This document shows, piece after piece, positions 16,432 through 23,576 of a DNA stretch of 39,470 nucleotides. Made by a program: the position numbers and the translations under genes. The notes below the pieces were generated by a model, which was not told the origin of the DNA, ran no database searches, and saw only the letters and a list, made by a program, of their open reading frames with translations. The stretch comes from an uncultured Prevotellaceae bacterium (GTDB lineage Bacteria; Bacteroidota; Bacteroidia; Bacteroidales; Muribaculaceae). Position 1 is the stretch's first letter; the number at the start of each line of letters is the position of its first letter. The stretch is from NCBI GenBank assembly GCA_905210415.1, contig CAJLWM010000011.1, positions 1 to 39,470 of the forward strand. The letters run 5' to 3'.

Positions 16432-17208
16432 ATGCTAAACATCATGGCACAACAGAAAATAGTACAGACAGCAGGGCGCACCCAACTGGGTGAGTTTGCC
16501 CCAGAGTTCGCCCACCTTAACGACGACGTTCTCTTTGGAGAAGTGTGGAGCCGCAATGACTTGCTTTCATTGCGCGACCGCAGTGTGGTAACCATCACTT
16601 CACTCATCAGCCAAGGCATCACCGACAGTTCGTTGAAATATCACCTGCAGTCGGCAAAGAACAATGGAATTACTCGCACGGAAGCAGCTGAAATCATCAC
16701 CCATATAGCCTTCTACGCAGGTTGGCCAAAAGCTTGGGCTGCACTTAATCTCGCCAAAGAAGTTTGGAACGACGACATCAAAGGCGACGACGCCAAGGCT
16801 ACATTCCAACGCGGGATGATTTTCCCTATCGGCGAGCCTAACACCGCTTACGCCAAATATTTCAAGGGCAACAGCTACCTCGCTTTCATCTCCAAAGAGC
16901 AAATACCATTTGCCAACGTCACTTTCGAACCCGGTTGCCGAAACAACTGGCACATTCATCACGCCACTAAGGGCGGCGGACAGATGCTTGTGGGCGTGGC
17001 TGGTCGCGGGTGGTATCAGGAAGAAGGCAAGCCTGCGCAAGAGATTCTCCCTGGCACAGTCATCCACATTCCAGCCAACGTAAAGCATTGGCACGGTGCT
17101 GCAAAAGACAGCTGGTTTGCTCATCTCGCCTTTGAAATCCCTGGCGAAAACACTTCCAACGAGTGGCTACAGCCAGTGAACGACGAACAATACGACAATC
17201 TCAAATAA
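16432..17208 (+). CDS. Carboxymuconolactone decarboxylase-cupin fusion protein
   Basis: A 258-aa two-domain protein. Residues about 20-115 match the carboxymuconolactone decarboxylase (AhpD-like) fold: FGEVWSRNDLLSLRDRS, then GITRTEAAEIITHIAFYAGWPKAWAAL. The CxxC pair of peroxidase-type AhpD is missing. Residues about 150-245 form a cupin with the metal motif NNWHIHHATKGGG and PGTVIHIPANVKHWHGA. Such fusions are commonly listed as gamma-carboxymuconolactone decarboxylase-like but rarely tested. The start may instead be the ATG at 16444. No promoter is seen in the 56-bp gap after araC; it sits 12 bp before a flavoprotein gene, suggesting a shared redox or detoxification role. Confidence 0.82.
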   Translation: MLNIMAQQKIVQTAGRTQLGEFAPEFAHLNDDVLFGEVWSRNDLLSLRDRSVVTITSLISQGITDSSLKYHLQSAKNNGITRTEAAEIITHIAFYAGWPKAWAALNLAKEVWNDDIKGDDAKATFQRGMIFPIGEPNTAYAKYFKGNSYLAFISKEQIPFANVTFEPGCRNNWHIHHATKGGGQMLVGVAGRGWYQEEGKPAQEILPGTVIHIPANVKHWHGAAKDSWFAHLAFEIPGENTSNEWLQPVNDEQYDNLK

Positions 17209-17220
17209 CAAAAAGCACAC

Positions 17221-17757
17221 ATGAAAAAAGTAATTGTAATCTCTACCAGTCTTCGCGCTGGATCAAATAGCGACATGCTCGCTGATCAATTTATTGCCGG
17301 AGCAATAGCCGCTGGAAACGACGTGCAGAAAATTTCTCTCGCCGACAAACAGCTTGCCTTTTGCAAGGGATGCCTTGCCTGTCAAAAACTCGGCAAGTGC
17401 GTAATCGACGACGATGCCAACATCATAATGCGCCAAGTGCTCAATGCCGACGTAGTATGTTGGGCTACACCAATCTACTACTACGAAATGAGCGGACAGA
17501 TGAAAGTGCTCATCGATCGCCTGAACGCCATGTATTCACTCGACTACAAGTTCCGCGATGTGTATATGCTATCAACCGCTGCCGAAGACGAGCCTCAAGT
17601 GCCTGAGCGCGCCGTGGCGGGTCTCACTGGCTGGATTGATTGCTACCCTAAGAGCCGACTTGCCGGCACACTATTCTGCGGTGGCGTAGATGCTCCTCGC
17701 ACCATCGAGGACAACGAGACTCTGCTCAAAGCCTTCGATTTAGGCAAAAGCATTTAG
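17221..17757 (+). CDS. NADPH-dependent FMN reductase / iron-sulfur flavoprotein-like
   Basis: A 178-aa flavodoxin-fold protein. The N-terminal VIVISTSLRAGSNSDMLADQF is the FMN-phosphate loop. CKGCLACQKLGKC (about residues 48-60) is a compact cysteine motif as in iron-sulfur flavoproteins, which bind a 4Fe-4S cluster. ATPIYYYEMSGQMKVLIDRLN is the usual flavin-side segment. It is cytoplasmic and probably transfers electrons or reduces small quinones; the natural substrate is unknown. It is the last gene of the AraC-linked group, 12 bp after the CMD-cupin gene. A repeat array rather than a clear terminator follows. Confidence 0.85.
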   Translation: MKKVIVISTSLRAGSNSDMLADQFIAGAIAAGNDVQKISLADKQLAFCKGCLACQKLGKCVIDDDANIIMRQVLNADVVCWATPIYYYEMSGQMKVLIDRLNAMYSLDYKFRDVYMLSTAAEDEPQVPERAVAGLTGWIDCYPKSRLAGTLFCGGVDAPRTIEDNETLLKAFDLGKSI

Positions 17758-17776
17758 AGACTGATGGTTATTTCCG

Positions 17777-17872
17777 GCCAAATTAGGTAATAAATCCCAG
17801 CCAAATTGGGTAGTAAATTCGCTATTTTTCCGCCAAATTGGGCAACAAAATCCCGCCAAATTAGGTAAAATG
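17777..17872. repeat. Four imperfect direct repeats, unit GCCAAATTRGGYARYAAA
   Basis: Units start at 17777, 17800, 17832 and 17855, with spacings of 23, 32 and 23 bp. Each begins GCCAAATT and contains half of the CC-N-AATT-N-GG dyad. The array fills the gap between convergent genes. No gene or clear hairpin terminator is seen in it. Confidence 0.75.
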
Positions 17873-17892
17873 CCTATCGGGTGCTTAAGGAA

Positions 17893-19233
17893 TTAAGATT
17901 CGGCGGCGCCATCTTCGGCGTTTTGCTTCGCCTCGGCAAACTTGGCTTTCATCGTAGGATTGTTGCGCGTCAACTTCTTAATGGTGAGAGCTTCGGCCTT
18001 GTCGTTTGCCAAACGGAGGTTGTTTTCCGAACCAAGCAGCGCTTCCTTAATCTTGCGTAAGTGGTCGATGCTCTTATCTATCTCCTCAATGGCTTTCTTA
18101 AATTTCTCGCTTGCCAAGCGATAGTTGTTGGCAAACTTGTCCTTAAACTCCATCAATTGGTTTTCAAAATTGGTCACATCCACCGATTGGCTCTTTGCAA
18201 TAGCCAGCTGCTGCTTATATTCAAGGCTCTTCTTCGACGTCTGAACCAATAGCGAGATTATCGGCAAGAAAAATTGCGGACGTATCACATACATCTTGTC
18301 GTAGCGATACGACACATCCACTATGCCGCCATTATACAACTCGTTGTCTGACTCAAGCAGCGACACCAACACGGCAAACTCACAATTCTTAGCCGTGCGG
18401 TCGGCATCCAGTTTCTTAAAGAAATCCTCATTTTTGTGCTTTGTGGCTGTCTCATCAGCCTCGTTTTTCATCTCAAACATAATCGAGATGTATTCTGTGC
18501 CATCGTCGGCAAAATCGCGGAATATGAAGTCGCCTTTCGTTCCGCCCGACGCATCATTATCCTTCTCGAAATAGGCATTTGGCAGCATCGAGCGCATCAT
18601 CTGGTTGAACTGCGTAGAGCAATGCGCCTCAAGCGATTCACCAACCATCTTGGTTGACATGCGCAGTTTCATCTCTTTATAGTATTCCACTTGTTCCTTT
18701 GCCGCCTTCAGCGCCAGTTCGTACTCTTTTTTGATAGTGTTCTCGTGAATGGTCGCAGCCTGTTTGCTGAGTTCTGCATTAGCCTTCAGCTGTGCAATCT
18801 CAGCGTCTTTGGCTTGGATTTTTTCGCTTGCTTTATTCTGCTCATTAATCACAGCCAACTTCATCTCGCCCTCGCCCTCTTTCAACTTCAGCTCCAGTTC
18901 GGAAATCTTCTTCTGCTTATCGGCAAGCGCAACGGTGAGCTCGGCTGCCTTTTTCGCTTCAATGCCCTCCAGTTCTTGCTTCAAACGTTCTATTTCCGAG
19001 CCCTTTCGGTCTATCAAACGATCTTTTTCATTAAGAGCGTTCTGCATCTGTTCGGATGCCTTCGTAGCCGAAAGTTGCTCCTTCACACGATATCGTTCCT
19101 CTACCTCTGCCATACGGCGCTTCATTTCCTCTTCAAATTCGGCGTTTTTCACTTGGTTGACTATCGACGCATAGTCAGCCTCATCTACGGTGAACACTTT
19201 ATGGCAATTTGGGCAAACGAGTTCTTTTTTCAT
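17893..19233 (-). CDS. DUF2130 family protein (coiled coil, PD-(D/E)XK-like core)
   Basis: A 446-aa protein. A CPNC zinc-ribbon half lies at residues 7-10. A long Lys/Glu-rich coiled coil spans about residues 28-200. The DUF2130 domain follows, with [12 protein letters not shown] and then [10 protein letters not shown]; the D...E-x-K arrangement is that of PD-(D/E)XK nuclease-fold proteins. The C-terminal ~150 residues return to helices. The protein is cytoplasmic. The family is widespread and mostly uncharacterised; a DNA-related role is inferred from the fold only. It is monocistronic and convergent with the flavoprotein gene. RmuC is a superficially similar coiled-coil nuclease, but the DUF2130 signatures fit better. 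Confidence 0.85.
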   Translation of the reverse strand: MKKELVCPNCHKVFTVDEADYASIVNQVKNAEFEEEMKRRMAEVEERYRVKEQLSATKASEQMQNALNEKDRLIDRKGSEIERLKQELEGIEAKKAAELTVALADKQKKISELELKLKEGEGEMKLAVINEQNKASEKIQAKDAEIAQLKANAELSKQAATIHENTIKKEYELALKAAKEQVEYYKEMKLRMSTKMVGESLEAHCSTQFNQMMRSMLPNAYFEKDNDASGGTKGDFIFRDFADDGTEYISIMFEMKNEADETATKHKNEDFFKKLDADRTAKNCEFAVLVSLLESDNELYNGGIVDVSYRYDKMYVIRPQFFLPIISLLVQTSKKSLEYKQQLAIAKSQSVDVTNFENQLMEFKDKFANNYRLASEKFKKAIEEIDKSIDHLRKIKEALLGSENNLRLANDKAEALTIKKLTRNNPTMKAKFAEAKQNAEDGAAES

Positions 19234-19327
19234 GTTGTATTGCAGTTTTTTGTGGTTACTACCCTATTTCGGGCATGATTAGCGAGATGTCTCACGAGGC
19301 GAATTCACGCCCTCAGATAATCCATTA

Positions 19328-19335
19328 CAAATATA
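19328..19335 (-). promoter_or_regulatory. Possible -7 element for the DUF2130 gene
   Basis: TATATTTG on the minus strand, about 95 bp before the ATG. A CCCTATTTCGGG dyad (19262-19273) lies in the leader. Confidence 0.4.
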
Positions 19336-19414
19336 CGTCAACGCTCCCGCATAAGCAAATTCTTCGCCACTACACCAGGTTTCATCCACGGCGCAACTAC
19401 AGCACCGCTTACCG

Positions 19415-19503
19415 CAAAAACGCCAAACAAAACACCACAAAAACACCAAACAAAACACCGCAAAAACACCAAACAAAACACCACAAAAGCACCAAACAAA
19501 ATT
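19415..19503. repeat. 23-bp tandem repeat, about 3.8 copies
   Basis: Units start at 19415, 19438, 19461 and 19484. Each reads CAAAAACACC followed by AAACAAAACACCR with one or two changes; the last is cut short. The array ends exactly at the -33 element of the next gene. A hydrophobic frame can be read across it on the minus strand but looks like a by-product. Confidence 0.9.
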
Positions 19504-19532
19504 GTTTAATTCAATAATTATCACTACCTTTG
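19502..19532 (+). promoter_or_regulatory. Bacteroidetes promoter of the DUF4143 ATPase
   Basis: TTG (19502-19504), 20 bp, then TACCTTTG (19525-19532). The start codon is at 19557. The promoter shows that an in-frame TTG at 19530 is not the start. Confidence 0.7.
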
Positions 19533-19556
19533 TTGCAAATATCAACCACTATCAAT

Positions 19557-20858
19557 ATGAAATACCTTAAGAGAACAGCGGACGAATATCTAAGCCTCCT
19601 ATTAGCATCCTCAGGAGCTGTACTTATAGAAGGGCCAAAATGGTGTGGAAAAACCACTACTGCAGAGCAACAAGCAAATAGCATTATCAGTCTTCAAGAC
19701 CCTGATATGAGAGACAAGTACCAAGCAACTATTGCAGTGAAGCCATCACTTCTTCTTGCTGGTGACACTCCACGCCTAATCGATGAGTGGCAAGAGGCTC
19801 CCGTGTTATGGGACTCTGTTCGTGCTATGGTTGATAAGCGTAAGGAATTTGGTCAATTCATTATGACAGGCTCAAACTCTATCGACCCACGAAAAAGGAA
19901 AGAATACATCAGGCATTCTGGTAGTGGACGAATCGCCAGAATGCAAATGCTCCCAATGAGTCTATACGAATCCTTGGAGTCAAATGGAAAAATTTCGTTG
20001 AAGGACCTTTTTGACAATTCAAATTTGGACATCGACGGCATCACTTCCGATATGACCATCGAAAAACTAATATTTGCCGCATGCCGTGGAGGATGGCCTG
20101 CCTCGCTTTACGCCAAATTCGACAAGGCAAAGCTACAGGTAGCAAAAAACTATGTCCGCACAGTGTGCAGTGTCGACATGTCAACAATAGATGGCATAAA
20201 CAGAAATGAAAAAATCGCAAATACAATTCTGCAGAGCTATGCGCGTAACATATCAACGCTTGCAAAAAAGAGTGTTATCTACAATGATGTCAACGAACAC
20301 CTTGAAGGTATCAGCACCACATCTTTCGACACATACCTTGAAGCCCTTCAGCGACTTTTTGTCATACAAGACGTAGAAGCATGGAGTCCTGCCATCCGCT
20401 CTGCTTCGGCCATCCGCCGCGGTTCTAAGCGCGAATTTACCGACCCCTCTATCGCAGCAGCAGCTTTGGGTCTATCACCTGAAGTTCTCCACACCGACTT
20501 GAAAAGTTTTGGCTTCTTGTTTGAATGCATGGCGATACGTGACCTAAAGGCATATTCCTTGTCTCTCGGCGGCTCAATCTCATACTACCACGACAGGTAT
20601 GATCTTGAAGCAGATGCCGTACTTCATCTTGAGGATGGAAGGTATGCACTCATCGAATTCAAGTTGGGTAGTCGTGAAATAGAAGAAGGTGCAGAGCAAC
20701 TAAAAGAAATCAAGCGACTTGTGCAAGAACACAACCAAACAGAGAAACAGATAAAACTCCGCGAGCCAGACCTAATGATTGTTATCACCGGTGGAGAAAT
20801 GGCTTATACACGCCCAGATGGTGTTAAAATCATTCCATTGGCATGTTTGAAGGACTAA
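19557..20858 (+). CDS. AAA ATPase with DUF4143 (PD-(D/E)XK-like) C-terminus
   Basis: A 433-aa protein of the large Bacteroidales ATP-binding DUF4143 family. The P-loop is GPKWCGKT (residues 26-33). The Walker B-like strand is RLIDEWQ, and IMTGSN is sensor-like. The C-terminal part holds EADAVLHLEDGRYALIEFKLG (Glu351, Asp353, Glu367, Lys369), the layout of a PD-(D/E)XK nuclease fold, as expected for DUF4143. These genes occur in many copies per genome, often as lone accessory genes; function is not established. Codon use (AGA, AGT, ACT) is less C-rich than in neighbouring genes, suggesting acquisition. Confidence 0.85.
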   Translation: MKYLKRTADEYLSLLLASSGAVLIEGPKWCGKTTTAEQQANSIISLQDPDMRDKYQATIAVKPSLLLAGDTPRLIDEWQEAPVLWDSVRAMVDKRKEFGQFIMTGSNSIDPRKRKEYIRHSGSGRIARMQMLPMSLYESLESNGKISLKDLFDNSNLDIDGITSDMTIEKLIFAACRGGWPASLYAKFDKAKLQVAKNYVRTVCSVDMSTIDGINRNEKIANTILQSYARNISTLAKKSVIYNDVNEHLEGISTTSFDTYLEALQRLFVIQDVEAWSPAIRSASAIRRGSKREFTDPSIAAAALGLSPEVLHTDLKSFGFLFECMAIRDLKAYSLSLGGSISYYHDRYDLEADAVLHLEDGRYALIEFKLGSREIEEGAEQLKEIKRLVQEHNQTEKQIKLREPDLMIVITGGEMAYTRPDGVKIIPLACLKD

Positions 20859-20943
20859 CTACTATATCCAGGATATTATAGAGCACAAAAATGCGCAAAG
20901 CAGCAACATACTGAGGTCCGAGGCAATCCAAGTTGCATCGTTT

Positions 20944-21187
20944 CCTCGGTTTGCGCTATCGTTAAATTAGATTGCTTCGCCGGCCTCTTTCGCGACTCGG
21001 CAAAGATGAAACAAGTTTCTCTTTGCACTCACTGCTCAATCGGGTGGCTGCACCTCAGGATAAGAAATAAATAAATTTATTTCATTCTCCTTTCGGTTTG
21101 CACTATCTTTAGATAAGATGAGCTGCACTCGGAAATGTCAATTTGAGCAAGCTCAATTGCCTATTTCTCTCGTTTGCACTATCTTTG
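20944..21187 (+). repeat. Triplicated promoter-like repeat TCGGTTTGCRCTATC
   Basis: Three related segments: TCGGTTTGCGCTATCGTTA (about 20947-20964), TCGGTTTGCACTATCTTTA (21094-21111) and CTCGTTTGCACTATCTTTG (21169-21187). CTGCACTCGG- and CTGCACCTC-type blocks lie between them. I recall this TTTGCACTATCTTTG unit as a common intergenic repeat in Bacteroidales. Only the third has a full -7 element before a gene. The region 20859-21209 holds no gene. Confidence 0.7.
21157..21187 (+). promoter_or_regulatory. Promoter of the thioredoxin-fold gene
   Basis: TTG (21157-21159), 20 bp, TATCTTTG (21180-21187) then C. The ATG is at 21210. Confidence 0.7.
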
Positions 21188-21209
21188 CGCTATAAAAATT
21201 GATGAAAAT

Positions 21210-21704
21210 ATGAAAAAGATTATTACTCTATTCGTTGTGGCCTTGCTTTTCGCCGCAACTGCTTCGGCTCAAGGCCTGAAACGCGTTTACGACACCACTA
21301 TCAACCCTATGACCCAAATCGACGAGGCTTTGGCTAAAGCAAATGCCTCTGACGATAAGTTTGTGATTTGCCAGGTGGGTGGCAACTGGTGCCCTTGGTG
21401 TCTGCGCTTTGCCGACTTTATCACCAAAGATGCCGAAATCGCCGACGTTATCGCCAACAATTTCATATATATCCATGTCAACTATCTGCGTTCCGACAAG
21501 TCGGACAAGGCAAAGGCACTTATGACTCGCCTAAACAACCCACAGCGCTTCGGATTCCCTGTGTTTGTGGTGCTCGATAAAAACGGCAACGTAATGCACA
21601 CACAAGACAGCAGTTTCCTTGAGAGCGGCGAGAACTACGACAAGCAAAAAGTGCTTCGTTTCCTCAACAATTGGACACCTTCTGCCGTGCTAAAGAACGA
21701 TTGA
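21210..21704 (+). CDS. Periplasmic thioredoxin-fold protein with CPWC active site
   Basis: A 164-aa protein starting with a clean signal peptide (KKIITLFVVALLFAATASA, cut before QG). The mature part is a thioredoxin-like domain: FVICQVGGNWCPWCLRFADF carries the redox CxxC motif, followed by FGFPVFVVLDKNGNV with the conserved cis-proline region. It resembles the thioredoxin_7/DUF255-like group rather than TlpA or DsbA. Likely role: reduction or folding of exported proteins, or supply of electrons to them. I chose the ATG at 21210 because an upstream TTG at 21174 would precede the promoter's -7 element. It is monocistronic. Confidence 0.85.
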   Translation: MKKIITLFVVALLFAATASAQGLKRVYDTTINPMTQIDEALAKANASDDKFVICQVGGNWCPWCLRFADFITKDAEIADVIANNFIYIHVNYLRSDKSDKAKALMTRLNNPQRFGFPVFVVLDKNGNVMHTQDSSFLESGENYDKQKVLRFLNNWTPSAVLKND

Positions 21705-21777
21705 CAACGGAAATCTTAGTCCTTTTAACATCCTACAACAGTTATAAACAAAGTTTTACATAATTTATTCACAAAAG

Positions 21778-21809
21778 TTTGCTCAACCCAAACTTATTGT
21801 GTTACTTTG
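21778..21809 (+). promoter_or_regulatory. Promoter of the sorting-tail protein
   Basis: TTTG (21778-21781), exactly 20 bp, TTACTTTG (21802-21809) then C. The second base of the -7 box is T rather than A, as also in the ROK promoter at 38035-38066. The leader is about 60 bp. Confidence 0.55.
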
Positions 21810-21876
21810 CTTAGGTTAAATGGGCAACTCCCAAATAACGACTTACAATTAATTAATAAACTAAATCCTTTTAATT

Positions 21877-23031
21877 ATGAAGAAATTTTTACTCCTCGGA
21901 GCAGCTGCTCTATTGGCTTGCTCAGCGAATGCTCAATTGACAAAGGTGTGGGAACACAACATGGCAGCCTACACAACAGTACAAACTCGTTCAATCGGCG
22001 CAGTTGGCAACAAGGCTCTCGTTCCTAACGCAGAAACTGGTAAAGTTGAAGTATGGGGCGCTAACGGTAAGGAAAAGGAATATGACGTAAACGCTTGGCT
22101 TGCAACTAACGCAACTGGCAACACTCTTGGTCGTGGTATTTCTACCGACGAAGCTGGCAACATCATCACAAACCTCAACTTCCCAGCAATGACAAGCTGC
22201 AACAATTTCGTTGCAATCAAGCCTAACGGTGATATGATGTATATCCCTTGCGTTATTCCTGGCAGCACCGACTTTAAAGAAGGTGAAAGCGGACGTTGCG
22301 ACTTCCTTGGCGACAAGACTGCAGGCGACGTTACAAGCAACGCTTTCATCATCACTTGTCCAAATGCATGTTCTTATGCTATGGCTTTCAATATCTATGA
22401 AGGCGCACAAGACAAGGACTTCTCTTATGGCGTAAAGCTTGGTGATAACGACAACACTGAAACATGGAACACCGAATCTTCAGCAATTGCACTTGCAAAG
22501 TTGGCTGACGGCGCTCAACAAGCTCCTAAGTTCATCACTCGCAACCGTGGTATCAGCAGCTTCCGCGTAAGCAAGGATGGCAAGTCTAACTTGGAAAAGT
22601 ATGCTACAAGCATCGAATGGAAGGCTGCAACAACTACAAACTTCACAGCATTCGTTGTTAACGACGTAGAATACGCAGTAGTTAACCAAGAAGACAATGG
22701 CACACGTACTCACTCTTGGAAAGTATTCAATCTTAAAGATCAATCTGTTGTAGCAAGTTGGACAATGCCTGCTGGCGAAGCTGTAAACTATATGGTAGGT
22801 TTCGCTTCTACAGTTAACGAAGACGGCACTGTAAACATCTTCCAATTCAACCCTGGCAAGCGTTTGGCTATGTACACTCTCAACTTGAACTCTGGCATCA
22901 GCAACATCACTGCTGACGACAACGCTCCAGTAGAATACTACAACTTGCAAGGTGTTAAGGTTGAAAACCCAGAAAACGGTATCTTCATCAAGAAGCAAGG
23001 TAGCAAGACTGAAAAGTTCATCGCTCAATAA
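21877..23031 (+). CDS. Secreted protein with C-terminal sorting-type tail, function unknown
   Basis: A 384-aa protein with a signal peptide (KKFLLLGAAALLACSANA, cut before QL). The central part reads like a repeated beta-strand or propeller domain, for example TRSIGAVGNKALVPNAETGKV and SSFRVSKDGKSNLEKY; no enzyme motif is recognised. The end, VEYYNLQGVKVENPENG then IFIKKQGSK, resembles the short type A sorting tails (YxLQGxxV...GxYIxxxGxK) of Prevotella-like and Muribaculaceae secreted proteins. Codons are uniformly optimal (GCT, AAC, GGC, AAG), and a very strong terminator follows, so high expression is likely. It is probably a surface or secreted protein; the role is open. Confidence 0.75.
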   Translation: MKKFLLLGAAALLACSANAQLTKVWEHNMAAYTTVQTRSIGAVGNKALVPNAETGKVEVWGANGKEKEYDVNAWLATNATGNTLGRGISTDEAGNIITNLNFPAMTSCNNFVAIKPNGDMMYIPCVIPGSTDFKEGESGRCDFLGDKTAGDVTSNAFIITCPNACSYAMAFNIYEGAQDKDFSYGVKLGDNDNTETWNTESSAIALAKLADGAQQAPKFITRNRGISSFRVSKDGKSNLEKYATSIEWKAATTTNFTAFVVNDVEYAVVNQEDNGTRTHSWKVFNLKDQSVVASWTMPAGEAVNYMVGFASTVNEDGTVNIFQFNPGKRLAMYTLNLNSGISNITADDNAPVEYYNLQGVKVENPENGIFIKKQGSKTEKFIAQ

Positions 23032-23094
23032 TCATTTAGCGAAACATTTCACAGCAAGCGGCATTAGCCGCTATGCATAGAATATAACCCACAA

Positions 23095-23128
23095 GGGGCA
23101 GTGCTTTAATCAAAGCACTGCCCCTTTT
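23095..23128 (+). terminator. Intrinsic terminator, 13-bp perfect stem
   Basis: GGGGCAGTGCTTT (23095-23107) pairs with AAAGCACTGCCCC (23112-23124), a 4-nt loop, then TTTT. A small AGCGGC-ATTA-GCCGCT hairpin precedes it (about 23057-23072). Confidence 0.9.
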
Positions 23129-23209
23129 CTTTACCCCAATGGCTACCATTCCTAATTCACACCCATCCCCCGCCCGCGAAATACGCGTGGCTATATGCTC
23201 GGTGGCAAT

Positions 23210-23352
23210 AAGTCCAATTCGTTCATAAGCCCGTATATGTAAGATACTTCTACTGCCTGAGCCCTTTCGGTTTTTATAAGGCATCTTTTGCTTGAATTAG
23301 CAATACGCGTTAGAGGATTTTGAAGTGGTATTTTGCGGATTTGACAGACCGT
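23210..23352 (-). repeat. Interspersed repeat, copy B (inverted relative to copy A)
   Basis: Read on the minus strand, this matches 12711-12850 from GACGGTCTG to the AATT-containing end, with the same central GCAAAAGATGCCTTATAAAA block. Both copies can be read as a peptide containing KRCLIK, but substitutions are not confined to third positions. Confidence 0.75.
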
Positions 23353-23357
23353 CGCCT

Positions 23358-23449
23358 GTAGGGACGTGGCATGCCACGTCCGCACTTAAATGACGATTAT
23401 TATGTTGGCTACCAGCATATTATGCAGCCTCGGCATGCCACGTCCCTAC
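23358..23449. repeat. REP-like palindromic element
   Basis: GTAGGGACGTGGCATGCC (23358-23375) is repeated inverted at 23432-23449 (18 of 18 bases). The left arm is also part of a perfect 18-bp palindrome GACGTGGCATGCCACGTC (23363-23380). It directly abuts repeat copy B. The rest of 23450-23576 holds an ACCGAATTGGGC dyad and no gene. Confidence 0.8.
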
Positions 23450-23576
23450 CAACGAGCGTTTTCCGACAGTGCGGAAAGCCCCATAAAATCTGCACTTCTA
23501 AAATTCCGAAACACATTCAAGCCCTAATGACGACCGAATTGGGCTTAATACGACCTTGTGTATCCAGATGGGTCGA

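Noticed and set aside
17777..17872. CRISPR array
   Set aside because: Repeats are short, imperfect and unevenly spaced with no unique spacers of constant length and no cas genes nearby.
19279..19545. Hydrophobic 88-residue frame across the 23-bp repeat on the minus strand
   Set aside because: The Phe/Cys/Val-rich sequence is just a translation of the tandem repeat. It overlaps the plus-strand promoter of the ATPase gene.
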